A stretch of 64,000 nucleotides of DNA from CBDBFH01 sp965204775. Its GTDB lineage: Bacteria > Pseudomonadota > Alphaproteobacteria > JAPOUT01 > G958296285. Positions 16,421-25,070 of the stretch are shown in pieces (the stretch's first letter is position 1; every line of letters starts with the position of its first letter). The translations under genes were made by a program, and so were the position numbers. The stretch lies in the NCBI GenBank assembly GCA_965204775.1, contig CBDBFH010000024.1, positions 25,559 through 89,558 on the forward strand, read 5' to 3'. The notes under the pieces were generated by a model that saw nothing but the letters and a program-made list of their open reading frames with translations, was not told the origin of the DNA and did not search any database.

Positions 16421-18885
16421 CCCGCGCCGCCGCCTTTCTCCTCGCCTCGGTGCTCGCCGCCTGTAGCAGTGGCGGGAGCGTCGGCGCTCCTGCCCCGGCG
16501 CCGGCCCCCACCCCGGCCCCCACCCCCACTCCCCCGCCGTCTGCCGACGCCCCGCCGCTTGAAGACAATCCGACCGCCCGCAGCCTGTTGGTCTCGGCAG
16601 GCATGGTGGAAGACGGCACCGACAGCAGGCTCGCCGCTCAGCGCACCCTCGAATTTCGCCGGCAACCCGCCCTGAACACCATCAAGGCCGATTGGGCCTA
16701 TGCCCGCGGACAGGTGCGAAACGGCGCAAGGCCCTCCTCAGGGGCCGGAATCGTCATCGCCATCGTCGATTCCGCGATCGAGGGAGGAAACCGGGAATTC
16801 GCCCCGGCGATGGCGACCTTCGCCCCCGGCAGCACCCATGCGGACGACCTGGTTGATCCCAACACCAGCGTCTCCTCTAACGATCCGATTCTGCCCGGCC
16901 TGCCCGGCCAGTTCAGCGACGGTCACGGCACGGCGGTCGCCTCAGTGGCCGCCGCGCGCAAAGACGGCATAGGCTTTCATGGCATCGCCCCCCAGGCCCG
17001 CCTCTATGGCCGCCCTCATGGCTCCCCCGCCAGGAGTGTCAACTTCCTCCAGGAAGACATGACGTTTGCAGCCCTGTTCAGCCCGATCAATCAGGCCGCC
17101 CATGTCGCCAACAACAGCTACACCGAATCTTATACGCAAAATCAGGGTGCAATGCCGCTCCAGACACTGCGCATCCGGGCGGGTATCAGACAACTATTGC
17201 CCGACACCATTGCCGTCCTCGCCCAAAACCAGCCGGTCGATCAAGGGCCGGCCGGCAAAACGGTCTATGTCTGGTCGGCGGGCAACAGCGATGGCGAATT
17301 ACTGACGCGCGAAAACTCGCCGCTGCATTTTTTCCCAACCCTGCCCTTTTATTTTCCCGAGGAGCTGCAAAATCACTGGCTGGTCGCCGCCGCCACCGAT
17401 AATGACGGCGAAATCACCGAGTTCTCCAACCATTGCGGGATCACCGGCCCCTATTGTCTCGCCGCCCCCGGCGAAAGTGTGGCGGTGGTCAATAGCGGCA
17501 CTTTCTCCAGTTTTGCCGACGCTTATGTCCGGGCCGATGGAACCAGTTTTTCCGCTCCCCTCATTTCCGGTTCGGTTGCGCTCCTCCTTGACTTTTTCGG
17601 CGCCGCCAGCGTCATGCCGGAGGAAGTCGCCGCGCGGCTTCTGTTCACCGCCGACAAGGCGGGCAGATACGCGCCGGACTCGATCCTGATCCAGACCGGG
17701 ACCGGCATATCGGATCAGTGCGCCAGCCCCGGCGAGACGGCGCCACTGCCCGATTGCACCTTCAATGCGATCTACGGGCAGGGCCTGCTCGACCTCAAGG
17801 CGGCGACCGAACCGGTCGGCCAGACCCGCATGGCCACCGCCGGCCCGGCGCTCGACCGGGCGCAGACCGTCTTGAGCCGTCTGACCGGGCTGAGCCTCGC
17901 CCCGGCCTTCGGCGACGCCCTGGCGCGCGGTCTGGCCGGACAGGCGGTCGCCCTGTTTGACGAACTGGACGCCCCCTTCCCGGTCCCGCTGGGCGGTTTT
18001 GTCGCAAGTCCCTCCCGGCCCGATCCGGCCCGCCGCCTTGCCCGGATGGCCCGCGCCTCCCTCCCGGCCTTTGCGCCGGAGCCGAACTTCTCCTTTATCG
18101 GTGGGCGGGCGCAGGATTTGGGCTCGCCACTTTCCCGCGCCGGGGCGCAGCTGTTTGCCGATGCCCGCGCCTTTGCGCCCTTCATGAGCCTGCATGGAAC
18201 CCCGGCGAGTTTCGGGGCGCGGATGGGGCGGATCAGACTTGGCCTGTTCTCCTCGCTGGAGGCGGGCGATGGCGCAGACCCGGCGCGCGAGGCCCCCGGT
18301 CATGGCTGGGGGGCGGCGCTGTCCTGGCAGGCGTTGCCTTCGGTTGCGCTGCAAGGCGGTTTTCTGCGCGAGGCGGAGGGGGTTTTGGCCGCGCGCGGGG
18401 CGGGCGGGCTTGATCTGGGGGCGGGAGAGACGTTCTTCACCGGACTGCGCCTGTCGCCTGCGCTGCCCCTGGGCTGGACCTTGCTGGCGCAAGGCTGGCT
18501 GGGGGTCGCGCGCGCGCCTGATGCCGGTGGCCTGTTCACGGAAATCGAGCCGCTCCTGGCCAGCGCCTTTGAGATCGGGCTCTGGCGGCAGGGCGAGGGG
18601 TCTTCCTTTGGCCTGCGGCTGTCTCAGCCTTTGCGGGCTGAGAAGGGCAGGGCGCGGTTGCGCTTTGCTTCTGCGCGGCGCGCGGACCGCTCGCTGGTCT
18701 GGCGCGAGGCCCGGGTGAGCCTTGCCCCTTCCGGGCGGGAACGGGCTCTGGAGGCGGCCTATCTGCGCGCTTTGGGCCCGAAGACCCATCTCCATGTCCT
18801 GGCCGGTGTCGCCCTCCAGCCCGGCCATGTCCGCGCCGCCCGGCCCGAAGCCCGCTTCCTCCTCAATCTGCGCCGCGCCTTCTAA
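16414..18885 (+). CDS. Subtilisin-family (S8) serine protease with lipoprotein signal and C-terminal barrel-like region
   Basis: An 823-residue protein; the TTG start at 16414 overlaps the thiolase stop and is the only start that keeps the signal peptide. Lipobox LAAC gives an acylated Cys17, followed by an Ala/Pro/Thr-rich tether (residues 20-45). The catalytic triad is Asp119 (AIVDSAIEGG), His171 (SDGHGTAVAS) and Ser378 (ADGTSFSAPLISG), with the oxyanion Asn291 in SAGNS. Residues about 480-823 are rich in amphipathic strands and end in LLNLRRAF, like an autotransporter barrel. This suggests a surface protease. The combination of a lipobox with a barrel is unusual, and processing is unknown. 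Confidence 0.85.
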   Translation: MLTRAAAFLLASVLAACSSGGSVGAPAPAPAPTPAPTPTPPPSADAPPLEDNPTARSLLVSAGMVEDGTDSRLAAQRTLEFRRQPALNTIKADWAYARGQVRNGARPSSGAGIVIAIVDSAIEGGNREFAPAMATFAPGSTHADDLVDPNTSVSSNDPILPGLPGQFSDGHGTAVASVAAARKDGIGFHGIAPQARLYGRPHGSPARSVNFLQEDMTFAALFSPINQAAHVANNSYTESYTQNQGAMPLQTLRIRAGIRQLLPDTIAVLAQNQPVDQGPAGKTVYVWSAGNSDGELLTRENSPLHFFPTLPFYFPEELQNHWLVAAATDNDGEITEFSNHCGITGPYCLAAPGESVAVVNSGTFSSFADAYVRADGTSFSAPLISGSVALLLDFFGAASVMPEEVAARLLFTADKAGRYAPDSILIQTGTGISDQCASPGETAPLPDCTFNAIYGQGLLDLKAATEPVGQTRMATAGPALDRAQTVLSRLTGLSLAPAFGDALARGLAGQAVALFDELDAPFPVPLGGFVASPSRPDPARRLARMARASLPAFAPEPNFSFIGGRAQDLGSPLSRAGAQLFADARAFAPFMSLHGTPASFGARMGRIRLGLFSSLEAGDGADPAREAPGHGWGAALSWQALPSVALQGGFLREAEGVLAARGAGGLDLGAGETFFTGLRLSPALPLGWTLLAQGWLGVARAPDAGGLFTEIEPLLASAFEIGLWRQGEGSSFGLRLSQPLRAEKGRARLRFASARRADRSLVWREARVSLAPSGRERALEAAYLRALGPKTHLHVLAGVALQPGHVRAARPEARFLLNLRRAF

Positions 18886-18888
18886 ACC

Positions 18889-19848
18889 CTATTCAAACGC
18901 CTCCTCCCAACTGCCGCGCGTCGCGGCGCGGGAGTATTCGGTCGCCCGATTCTCAAAAAAATTGGCGTGCTCAATCCCCGTCAGCATCTCGTCCATCCAC
19001 GGCAGCGGGTTGCCCGCAATCCGGTAAATCGCCGCCAGACCCAACTGCACAAGACGCCGATCCGCAATATAGCGAATGTAATCCTTGACCTCCCCGGCGG
19101 TCAGACCCTCGACCGCCCCCATCTCAAAGGCCAGGTCGATAAACGCATCCTCATGCGCAATAATCGTCCGGCAGGCCTCCTCGATCTCGCCGCGCAGACC
19201 CGCCGTCCACAACTCCGGATTCTCCTCAATGAACGTCCGAAACAGACGAATGATCGAATGCGTGTGCAGACTCTCGTCACGCGCCGACCACGTGACAATC
19301 TGCCCCATCCCCTTCATCTTGTTGAAGCGCGGAAAATTCAGCAAAATCGCAAATGACGCAAACAGCTGAACCCCCTCGGTAAAGGCCCCAAACACCGCCA
19401 GAGTCTTGGCAATGTCCGCCTTGGTCTCAACCCCCCACCGGTGCATGTAGTCATATTTGTCCTTCATCGCCTTGTATTTCAAAAACGCCTCATATTCCGC
19501 CTCCGGCATCCCGATCGTGTCCAGAAGATGGCTGTAGGCCGCAACATGAATCGTCTCCATATTCGAAAACGCCGCCAGCATCATCGCAACCTCCGTCGGG
19601 CGGAAAATCCGCGCATAATGCTGCATGTAACAATTGTTGACCTCAACATCGGCCTGCGTGAAAAAGCGGAAAATCTGGGTCAGCAGATGCCGCTCAGGCC
19701 CGGTCAGCTTCTTGTGCCAGTCACGAACATCCTCGGCCAGCGGAACCTCCTCCGGCAGCCAGTGAATCCGCTGCTGGGTCAGCCACGCATCATAGGCCCA
19801 CGGATAGCGAAACGGCTTGTAGACCAGACGCTCCTCCAGAAGTGACAC
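18889..19848 (-). CDS. nrdB: Ribonucleoside-diphosphate reductase, beta subunit (class Ia)
   Basis: A 319-residue radical-generating subunit. The metal-ligand and radical motif ETIHVAAYSHLLD gives the Glu and His ligands and the tyrosine that bears the radical four residues after the His. Further ligands lie in FTEGVQLFASFA and RDESLHTHSI. A tyrosine, not phenylalanine, occupies the radical site, so this is not the chlamydial class Ic type. It works with NrdA to make deoxyribonucleotides. It lies 48 bases behind nrdA on the same strand. Confidence 0.95.
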   Translation of the reverse strand: MSLLEERLVYKPFRYPWAYDAWLTQQRIHWLPEEVPLAEDVRDWHKKLTGPERHLLTQIFRFFTQADVEVNNCYMQHYARIFRPTEVAMMLAAFSNMETIHVAAYSHLLDTIGMPEAEYEAFLKYKAMKDKYDYMHRWGVETKADIAKTLAVFGAFTEGVQLFASFAILLNFPRFNKMKGMGQIVTWSARDESLHTHSIIRLFRTFIEENPELWTAGLRGEIEEACRTIIAHEDAFIDLAFEMGAVEGLTAGEVKDYIRYIADRRLVQLGLAAIYRIAGNPLPWMDEMLTGIEHANFFENRATEYSRAATRGSWEEAFE

Positions 19849-19896
19849 CGCCTGCTCCTCCTCGTCCCTGTCCCTGCTCCTGCCCCCGGCCTCCCC

Positions 19897-21915
19897 CTAT
19901 TGGCAGGCCAGACATTCTCCATCGTCCGGCGGCGCGTCCGCCACGCTTGGCGCGTCCGCCACGCCCGGCGCGTCCGCCGCGCCCGCCGCCGGACCCACCC
20001 CCGACTCCGCGCGCTGCAGCGACAGCGAGCGGCAATAATACAGACTCTTCACCCCCTTCTCCCAGGCCTGATAATGCAGCCGGTGCAAATCCCGCTTGTG
20101 AACGTCAGAGCGCAAAAACAGATTGACCGACTGCGCCTGATCAATCAGCGGCGTCCGGTCGGCGGCCAGCTCAACCACCCAGCGCTGGTCAATCTCGAAG
20201 GCCGTGCGAAACACCGCCTTCTCCGCCTCGTCCAGACAATCCAGATGCTGAACCGAACCGCCATGCGCGGCAATCGAGGCCCAGACCTCCTTGCCCCCCC
20301 GGCCCCGCTCCGCCAGCAGAGCCTCCAGACGGCGGTTGCGAACATTGAACGAGCCCGACAGCGTCTTGTGGGTGAAACTGTTGGCCGCAATCGGCTCAAT
20401 CCCCGGACTCGCACCCCCGCAGATGATCGAAATCGAGGCGGTCGGCGCAATCGCCGTCTTGTGCGAAAACCGCTCCTGAATCCCAAACTCGGCGGCGTCC
20501 GGGCACGCCCCCCGCTCCCCGGCCAGACGCCGCGAGGCCCGGTCAACCCCGGACTTGATGTGCTCAAAAATCTTCCGGTTCCAGACCTTGGCCATCGCCG
20601 ACTCAAACGGAATCATCCGCTCCTGAAAAAACGAGTGCAGTCCCATCACCCCCAGACCGACGCTGCGCTCGCGCCGCGCCGCATAGGCCGCACGCCCCAT
20701 CCCCTCCGGCGACCGCGCAATAAAATCCTCCAGAACATTGTCCAGAAAGCGCATCACATCCTCAATGAAGCGCTCCTCGCCCCGCCAGTCGTCAAACCGC
20801 TCCGCATTCAGCGAGGACAGGCAGCACACCGCCGTGCGCTCCACGCCAAGGTGATCCGGGCCGGTCGGCAACGTGATCTCGCTGCACAGATTCGACGTCT
20901 TGACCTCCAGGCCCAGCAATTTGTGGTGCTCAGGGCGCAGATTGTTCACCCGGTCGCGATAGACAATATACGGCTCGCCGGTCTCAATCCGCGCCGTCAA
21001 AATCCTGATCCACAAATCCCGCGCCGCCACAATCCGCTGAACCGTCCCGTCCTTCGGGCTGCGCAGCTCCCATTCGCCCCCCCCCGCGACCGCCCGCATG
21101 AAGGCGTCACTGACCAAAACCCCGTGATGCAAATTCAGCGCCTTGCGATTCGGATCCCCCCCGGTCGGGCGCCGCAACTCGATAAACTCCTCAATCTCCG
21201 GATGATCCACCGGCAAATAAACCGCCGCATTGCCCCGCCGCAAAGACCCCTGGCTGATCGCCAAAGTCAGCGAATCCATCACCCGAATGAACGGAATGAT
21301 CCCGCTCGTCTTGCCGTTGCGCCCCACCGCCTCGCCGATCGAGCGCAAATTGCCCCAATAACTGCCAATCCCGCCCCCGCGCGCCGCCAGCAGAACATTC
21401 TCGTTCCACAGCCCCAAAATCCCGTCCAGACTGTCATCCGCCTCGTTCAGAAAGCATGAAATCGGCAGACCGCGATCCGTCCCCCCATTCGACAGAATCG
21501 GCGTCGCCGGCATGAACCACAGACGCGAAATATAGTCATAGAGGCGCTGGGCATGCGCCGCATCGTCCCCATAATAAGACGCCACCCGCGCAAACAGATC
21601 CTGAAAGCCCTCGCCCGGCAGCAAATAGCGGTCGGTCAACGTCGCCTTGCCGAAATCGGTCAAAAGCCGGTCGCGCTCCGGACAGGTGCGAACCGCCCCG
21701 CGCTTCTCATATTGAACCGTCCGCGCCCCGCTCCCCGGCAAAACCGGCTCCGCACCCGCAGACCCGCCCGCAAAACCCGCGCCATTCACCCGTGGGCGCG
21801 CAAAAAGCCCCGCCGCCCGATCCGAATCCACCAGCCCCGACTCGCCCGCAACGGCTCCGGACGGCTCCCGCCTCCCGGAATCAAGCGCCTCGGCAATTTG
21901 TCTTGATGCCGCCAC
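19897..21915 (-). CDS. nrdA: Ribonucleoside-diphosphate reductase, alpha subunit (class Ia)
   Basis: I choose GTG 21915 (672 residues) because AAGGGG lies 8 bases upstream; a TTG two codons earlier is possible. Active-site residues are visible: the cysteine of LPISCFLNEADDS, the KTSNLCSEITLPT block, and the C-terminal redox pair CLACQ. The first 80 residues do not show an ATP-cone, so the usual dATP shut-off site seems absent. Before the C-terminal cysteines lies an in-frame 18-base tandem repeat encoding ADAPGV-like units, probably a flexible tether. Two NrdR-like boxes lie upstream. Confidence 0.95.
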   Translation of the reverse strand: MAASRQIAEALDSGRREPSGAVAGESGLVDSDRAAGLFARPRVNGAGFAGGSAGAEPVLPGSGARTVQYEKRGAVRTCPERDRLLTDFGKATLTDRYLLPGEGFQDLFARVASYYGDDAAHAQRLYDYISRLWFMPATPILSNGGTDRGLPISCFLNEADDSLDGILGLWNENVLLAARGGGIGSYWGNLRSIGEAVGRNGKTSGIIPFIRVMDSLTLAISQGSLRRGNAAVYLPVDHPEIEEFIELRRPTGGDPNRKALNLHHGVLVSDAFMRAVAGGGEWELRSPKDGTVQRIVAARDLWIRILTARIETGEPYIVYRDRVNNLRPEHHKLLGLEVKTSNLCSEITLPTGPDHLGVERTAVCCLSSLNAERFDDWRGEERFIEDVMRFLDNVLEDFIARSPEGMGRAAYAARRERSVGLGVMGLHSFFQERMIPFESAMAKVWNRKIFEHIKSGVDRASRRLAGERGACPDAAEFGIQERFSHKTAIAPTASISIICGGASPGIEPIAANSFTHKTLSGSFNVRNRRLEALLAERGRGGKEVWASIAAHGGSVQHLDCLDEAEKAVFRTAFEIDQRWVVELAADRTPLIDQAQSVNLFLRSDVHKRDLHRLHYQAWEKGVKSLYYCRSLSLQRAESGVGPAAGAADAPGVADAPSVADAPPDDGECLACQ

Positions 21916-21966
21916 GGGCAAATCCCCTTGTCTCCCCGCTCCTTACAAGTGATTCGAATGGCCCTC

Positions 21967-22016
21967 CAGACCCATATCTGGTGGAAGGCCCGAATTACAA
22001 ACTCAACATATCGTTG
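21967..22016 (-). promoter_or_regulatory. Two NrdR-like boxes upstream of nrdAB
   Basis: Two short imperfect palindromes centred on ATATC: CCCATATCTGG near 21971-21981 and CAACATATCGTTG near 22004-22016, with their ATATC cores 34 bases apart. NrdR represses ribonucleotide reductase operons by binding paired 16-bp palindromes about three helical turns apart, so position and spacing fit roughly. A TTGACA (minus strand, 22024-22029) lies just upstream. The match to the published consensus is only partial. Confidence 0.4.
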
Positions 22017-22224
22017 TCCGGCCTGTCAACATGAAGTTGGTTAACAAAAGCCGAAATCCGCCGTCCGCGCCCGAATCAGAGCCGAATTAAACACTCTCCC
22101 CGCCCGCCCGGCGGGCGGGGCAACGCCGCCTGCCGGACCTTCGGCAACACAGACGCCGCCCCTTACGCCTCAGCCCGCCAGGACGACACCCCCGACTTTT
22201 ATGACCTTTCATGACTCTTTCCTG

Positions 22225-22252
22225 TTGACCTGCCGTTATTATCGTGTATTTT
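22225..22252 (+). promoter_or_regulatory. Candidate porin promoter with a long leader
   Basis: TTGACC at 22225-22230 and TATTTT at 22247-22252, separated by 16 bases. Transcription from here would give an untranslated leader of about 200 bases before the porin start at 22457. Such long leaders are common targets of small RNAs. No known riboswitch is recognised in it. A G/C inverted repeat near 22098-22120 lies upstream of it. Confidence 0.45.
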
Positions 22253-22456
22253 TCGACAAAGGCGCGAGGAGGGGAACAACTTTCCCCATCAGCGCGCCGG
22301 CAAAAACCGGGGAAGGGGTCTCGTTTAAGAAGATATCGTGTCGAGCGAAGACGCAAGCCTTCGGCGCCGCAGTTGTGGCAGGTCAAGGCCTCGCGGATTG
22401 GCAAGACAATCTTCTCCCGGCCAGTGAGCAGGACTAGATTTGGAGGATCCTGAACC

Positions 22457-23674
22457 ATGCGGAACGCTCTTTTTGGTGCGGCGGCCCTCGCCGTGATAGG
22501 TCTTCTCGCCGGCCCCGCCCGCGCAGAAGAAATGATGATGATGAACGACAAACTGGGCTTCTCCCTGCGGGGGGAACTCGTCTTCGGCTTCTTCGGCCAC
22601 GATCATGACAATTCCAGCACTTACGTCTCCGGCAACGAATCCACGGCCACCCCCTTTGTCTATGAGTCGCGGGACACCGCCAATTTCTCCATTGAATCCG
22701 ACGGCGAGATTGACTTCCACGGCCGGATGATTCTCGACAGCGGCCTGAAAATCGGCGCCAAAGTCGAACTGAACCTTGATGCCGAACTCGACGAGCACCT
22801 GATCTATTTCGAGGGCGGCTTCGGCAAACTGGTCATCGGCGCCGCCGAAGGCGCCGCCGAAGCAATGCATTATACGGTTCCAAGCTACACGCCAGAGGGC
22901 GACACCGCCATCTTCGGCGTCGACTTCCCGGAAGTCCATCTGGGCCGCCTGAGCGCCCCCAACACCACCTATGTCCTCGACGACCCGGACCCGGCGCTCA
23001 AAATCGCCTATTACTCGCCGCGCGTCGCCGGGTTCAAACTCGGGCTCTCTTATACGCCGGAGGCCGGAGATACAGGCGATTCGGACGGCAATGTGCGCGT
23101 CCGCAGCAGCAGCGAAATCTCCGATTTCATTATCGTCGGCGCCAACTATCACGGTGAAGTGGGCAATGATATAAAAGTGGGCCTGTCGGTGACCTATGGA
23201 ACCGGCGACGCCCCTGATGTTCGTGACTTCACCAGCGATCCGCGCGCCTATGCCTTCGGTGCCCGCCTGCACTGGCGCGATTTCGAAATAGGCGGCGCGT
23301 GGTATGCGGGCGACAGTCTTGATCAAAACAACGCGAGCTCCTTCCAGGCCGACAGCCGGGTCTGGACCTTGGGGGTCGCCTATGGCCAGGGCCCCTGGAA
23401 GATCGGGGTTGCCTATCGCTCCTCCGAGCTCAAAAGGGCCAGGCGCGACGAGGAGAACATAATCTTGGACACTGGCCAAGACGACCCCGTCCTCTTTGAG
23501 GATGAATATGAAAATGAGATGTGGGACGCAGGGCTCAGATATGAGCTGGGCGGTGGCCTGACCATGGGCTTCAACTTCCAATATACCGAGGACACCAATC
23601 CCAACCCGTTCGAGACCGGTACCCGGGAAGTGGAAAACTATTCCGTCGGTTATATTCTGGCGCTCAATTTCTGA
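22457..23674 (+). CDS. Alphaproteobacterial general porin
   Basis: A 405-residue protein with a signal peptide (MRNALFGAAALAVIGLLAGPARA, cleavage after ARA). A 16-strand-porin-like sequence follows: LGFSLRGELVFGFF, ESDGEIDFHGRMILDSGLKIGAKVELNL, IYFEGGFGKLVIGAAEGAAE, repeated strand pairs such as VWTLGVAYGQGPWKIGVAYRSSE, and the terminal aromatic ILALNF. The acidic loops and an EMMMMND start of the mature protein are notable. It forms a passive diffusion channel. GGAGGATCC precedes the start; an intrinsic terminator follows. Confidence 0.9.
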   Translation: MRNALFGAAALAVIGLLAGPARAEEMMMMNDKLGFSLRGELVFGFFGHDHDNSSTYVSGNESTATPFVYESRDTANFSIESDGEIDFHGRMILDSGLKIGAKVELNLDAELDEHLIYFEGGFGKLVIGAAEGAAEAMHYTVPSYTPEGDTAIFGVDFPEVHLGRLSAPNTTYVLDDPDPALKIAYYSPRVAGFKLGLSYTPEAGDTGDSDGNVRVRSSSEISDFIIVGANYHGEVGNDIKVGLSVTYGTGDAPDVRDFTSDPRAYAFGARLHWRDFEIGGAWYAGDSLDQNNASSFQADSRVWTLGVAYGQGPWKIGVAYRSSELKRARRDEENIILDTGQDDPVLFEDEYENEMWDAGLRYELGGGLTMGFNFQYTEDTNPNPFETGTREVENYSVGYILALNF

Positions 23675-23701
23675 CGCCTGATCCGATCCGTCTTTGAGAT
23701 C

Positions 23702-23730
23702 AAGCCCGCCCCTTTCGGGGCGGGTTTTTT
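23702..23730 (+). terminator. Intrinsic terminator of the porin gene
   Basis: Stem CCCGCCCC / GGGGCGGG with loop TTTC, followed by six T, starting 28 bases after the porin stop. Confidence 0.92.
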
Positions 23731-23830
23731 CTTGGCGCGCGCGGGGGAAACTTGTCCCCGCCCGGCGGTCCGCTCCCCATCTGTCCGGAGGGGCCGGGAG
23801 GCCCCCCGCGCCGTTGCAGGAGACCACCCC

Positions 23831-24019
23831 ATGAACGTGAAGATACAGGCTTACACCAAAAGCATCGCCGCCGCGCTCGCCGCGCTGACCACAATCCTCG
23901 CCGGATTCGGAATCGATCCCGGTCAATGGGGAAGCAGCGAGGCGATCGGCGCGCTGGCCTCGCTGATCGGAACCGCGCTGGTCTATTTCCTCCCCAACAA
24001 ACCGGCTCCCGGATCGTGA
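23831..24019 (+). CDS. Small holin-like membrane protein
   Basis: A 62-residue protein, MNVKIQAYTKSIAAALAAL at the start, with two hydrophobic helices (about residues 10-26 and 38-54) and a short charged tail (PNKPAPGS). GCAGGAGACC lies upstream. The size, the two helices and the following Rz/Rz1-like overlapping pair are those of a phage-type lysis cassette, and similar small proteins are often annotated as phage holins. No endolysin or structural phage gene is next to it. Its stop overlaps the GTG of the next gene. Confidence 0.6.
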   Translation: MNVKIQAYTKSIAAALAALTTILAGFGIDPGQWGSSEAIGALASLIGTALVYFLPNKPAPGS

Positions 24020-24231
24020 GCGCCGGGTTTGGCGCGCTGCTTGCCTTCCTTCTCGCCGGGGGCGGCCTGTGGGCCCTGCTCCGCACCGCCCGCGCCCGCG
24101 GCCGGCTGGAAGCGCAGGCGGCGGCGGCGCAAAACCTTCTGGTCGGCGCGCGCCGTCTGGGCCGCGCTCTGGCTCGCCTGCGCCATCCCGGCGAGCGCCG
24201 CCGGCTGCGCCGCAAATTCGCCCGCCGATAA
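24016..24231 (+). CDS. Rz-like inner-membrane spanin candidate
   Basis: From GTG 24016, overlapping the previous stop (GTGA), 71 residues: one N-terminal membrane helix (GFGALLAFLLAGGGLWALL) and then a highly basic helical stretch with coiled-coil-like spacing (ARARGRLEAQAAAAQNLL). This is the plan of phage Rz proteins, which span the periplasm with Rz1. The following Rz1-like gene is embedded in it in another frame, as is typical. The protein is short for an Rz, so the call is tentative. Confidence 0.5.
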   Translation: MSAGFGALLAFLLAGGGLWALLRTARARGRLEAQAAAAQNLLVGARRLGRALARLRHPGERRRLRRKFARR

Positions 24232-24343
24232 TTTCTGCCTGATCGCCCGCCCCATCCTCCCCGAACCCGACCGCGACACCGAACAAACCCTGCGCCAGAT
24301 CGACGCCCATAACCTCGCCGGAGAACTGCTCTGCGGCTGGTAG
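24029..24343 (+). CDS. Rz1-like outer-membrane spanin lipoprotein candidate, overlapping the Rz-like gene
   Basis: The frame is open from a TTG at 24029; the true start is uncertain and probably internal. The recognisable part is a signal peptide with a lipobox-like ASAAGC, then a short mature region containing NFCLIARPILPEPDRDTE, TLRQIDAHN and a terminal LLCGW. The CLIARPI...RDTxxTxRQIxxHN pattern is characteristic of phage Rz1-type proteins. It overlaps the Rz-like gene in a different frame. Together with the holin it would disrupt inner and outer membranes during lysis. Confidence 0.6.
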   Translation: MARCLPSFSPGAACGPCSAPPAPAAGWKRRRRRRKTFWSARAVWAALWLACAIPASAAGCAANSPADNFCLIARPILPEPDRDTEQTLRQIDAHNLAGELLCGW

Positions 24344-24380
24344 CCGGGGCGGCAAGCGGGCCTCCCCTCATATATGGAAA

Positions 24381-24791
24381 TTATCCGGTTGGAGCCGAAG
24401 CCCGCCCGCCCTGCGCGCGCAGGAAAAGCACCCGGGCCATCATCGCCAGCAGCCCAATCGATCCGGTGCAGATGACGGCAATCGCCCAGGGCACAGGACG
24501 CATCCCGGAACGCCTGGCCTCCGGGATCAGGAAGGTCAGGCCGACGCCCGCAGCCAGCAGCAGGTCGAACCAGATCTGATTGCCCCACAGGTTTCGGCTG
24601 TGCTCGGTCCAGAAGCCGAGCGGCCCCTCGGCCAGCACGGCGTACAATGTCCAGGCAAAGAACCCGGTCGACAGCGCGGCGGGAAACATCCAGACTTTTG
24701 CGCCGGGCGTAGGCGGGCTGAAGGCATAGATCAGCACAAAGGCGATGAAGCCCAATCCGGCCAGATGGGGCGCGATATCGGCAAGGGTCAT
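24381..24791 (-). CDS. Four-helix integral membrane protein, function unknown
   Basis: A 136-residue protein with four hydrophobic segments (about residues 8-26, 36-55, 70-90 and 100-122). The conserved-looking loop EGPLGFWTEHSRNLWGNQIWFDLL and MRPVPWAIAVICTGSIGLLAMMAR recall a small family of uncharacterised bacterial membrane proteins whose name I cannot give. It faces away from the lysis cassette. Its upstream region carries two tandem TATAAT hexamers. Confidence 0.75.
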   Translation of the reverse strand: MTLADIAPHLAGLGFIAFVLIYAFSPPTPGAKVWMFPAALSTGFFAWTLYAVLAEGPLGFWTEHSRNLWGNQIWFDLLLAAGVGLTFLIPEARRSGMRPVPWAIAVICTGSIGLLAMMARVLFLRAQGGRASAPTG

Positions 24792-24828
24792 GAGAGTCCT
24801 CCTGCTGCTCCGGTGGCGCGAGGCTTCT

Positions 24829-24844
24829 ATTATATCCGATTATA
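24829..24844 (-). promoter_or_regulatory. Tandem -10 hexamers upstream of the 24381-24791 membrane protein gene
   Basis: An 11-base direct repeat (TTATATCCGAT twice) places two TATAAT hexamers on the minus strand at 24829-24834 and 24839-24844. No good -35 is seen for either. The duplication could create two start points 10 bases apart. Confidence 0.35.
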
Positions 24845-24970
24845 TCCGATTCGCTCCCCGCCACCCTTGCCCCCGCCGGAATGGGAACGGCTTGCCTCAC
24901 AGACCGGTTTGCTCTATCCGTCCGGCAGGATCGGGGGCGGAGAGTCTTCTCCCCCCGCCTGCCCGGCGCC

Positions 24971-25042
24971 GCCCACGTAGCTCAGGGGTAGAGCACTCCC
25001 TTGGTAAGGGAGAGGCCGGTGGTTCAATTCCACCCGTGGGCA
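24971..25042 (+). tRNA. tRNA-Thr (GGT), intact copy
   Basis: Cloverleaf with acceptor GCCCACG / CGTGGGC, discriminator A, T arm GGTGG-TTCAATT-CCACC, and anticodon loop TTGGTAA with GGT at 25003-25005. The CCA end is not encoded (ACCG follows). This is the only complete threonine tRNA of the three related sequences here. Confidence 0.95.
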
Positions 25043-25070
25043 CCGCCGCCCCCCAGCCTTGCCCGGCACC

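Noticed and set aside
22201..22453. Short plus-strand frames in the porin leader
   Set aside because: They overlap a promoter-like region, have no ribosome-binding sites and no family resemblance.
22325..24355. A long minus-strand frame opposite the porin
   Set aside because: It is a mirror of the porin and lysis genes with no motif of its own.
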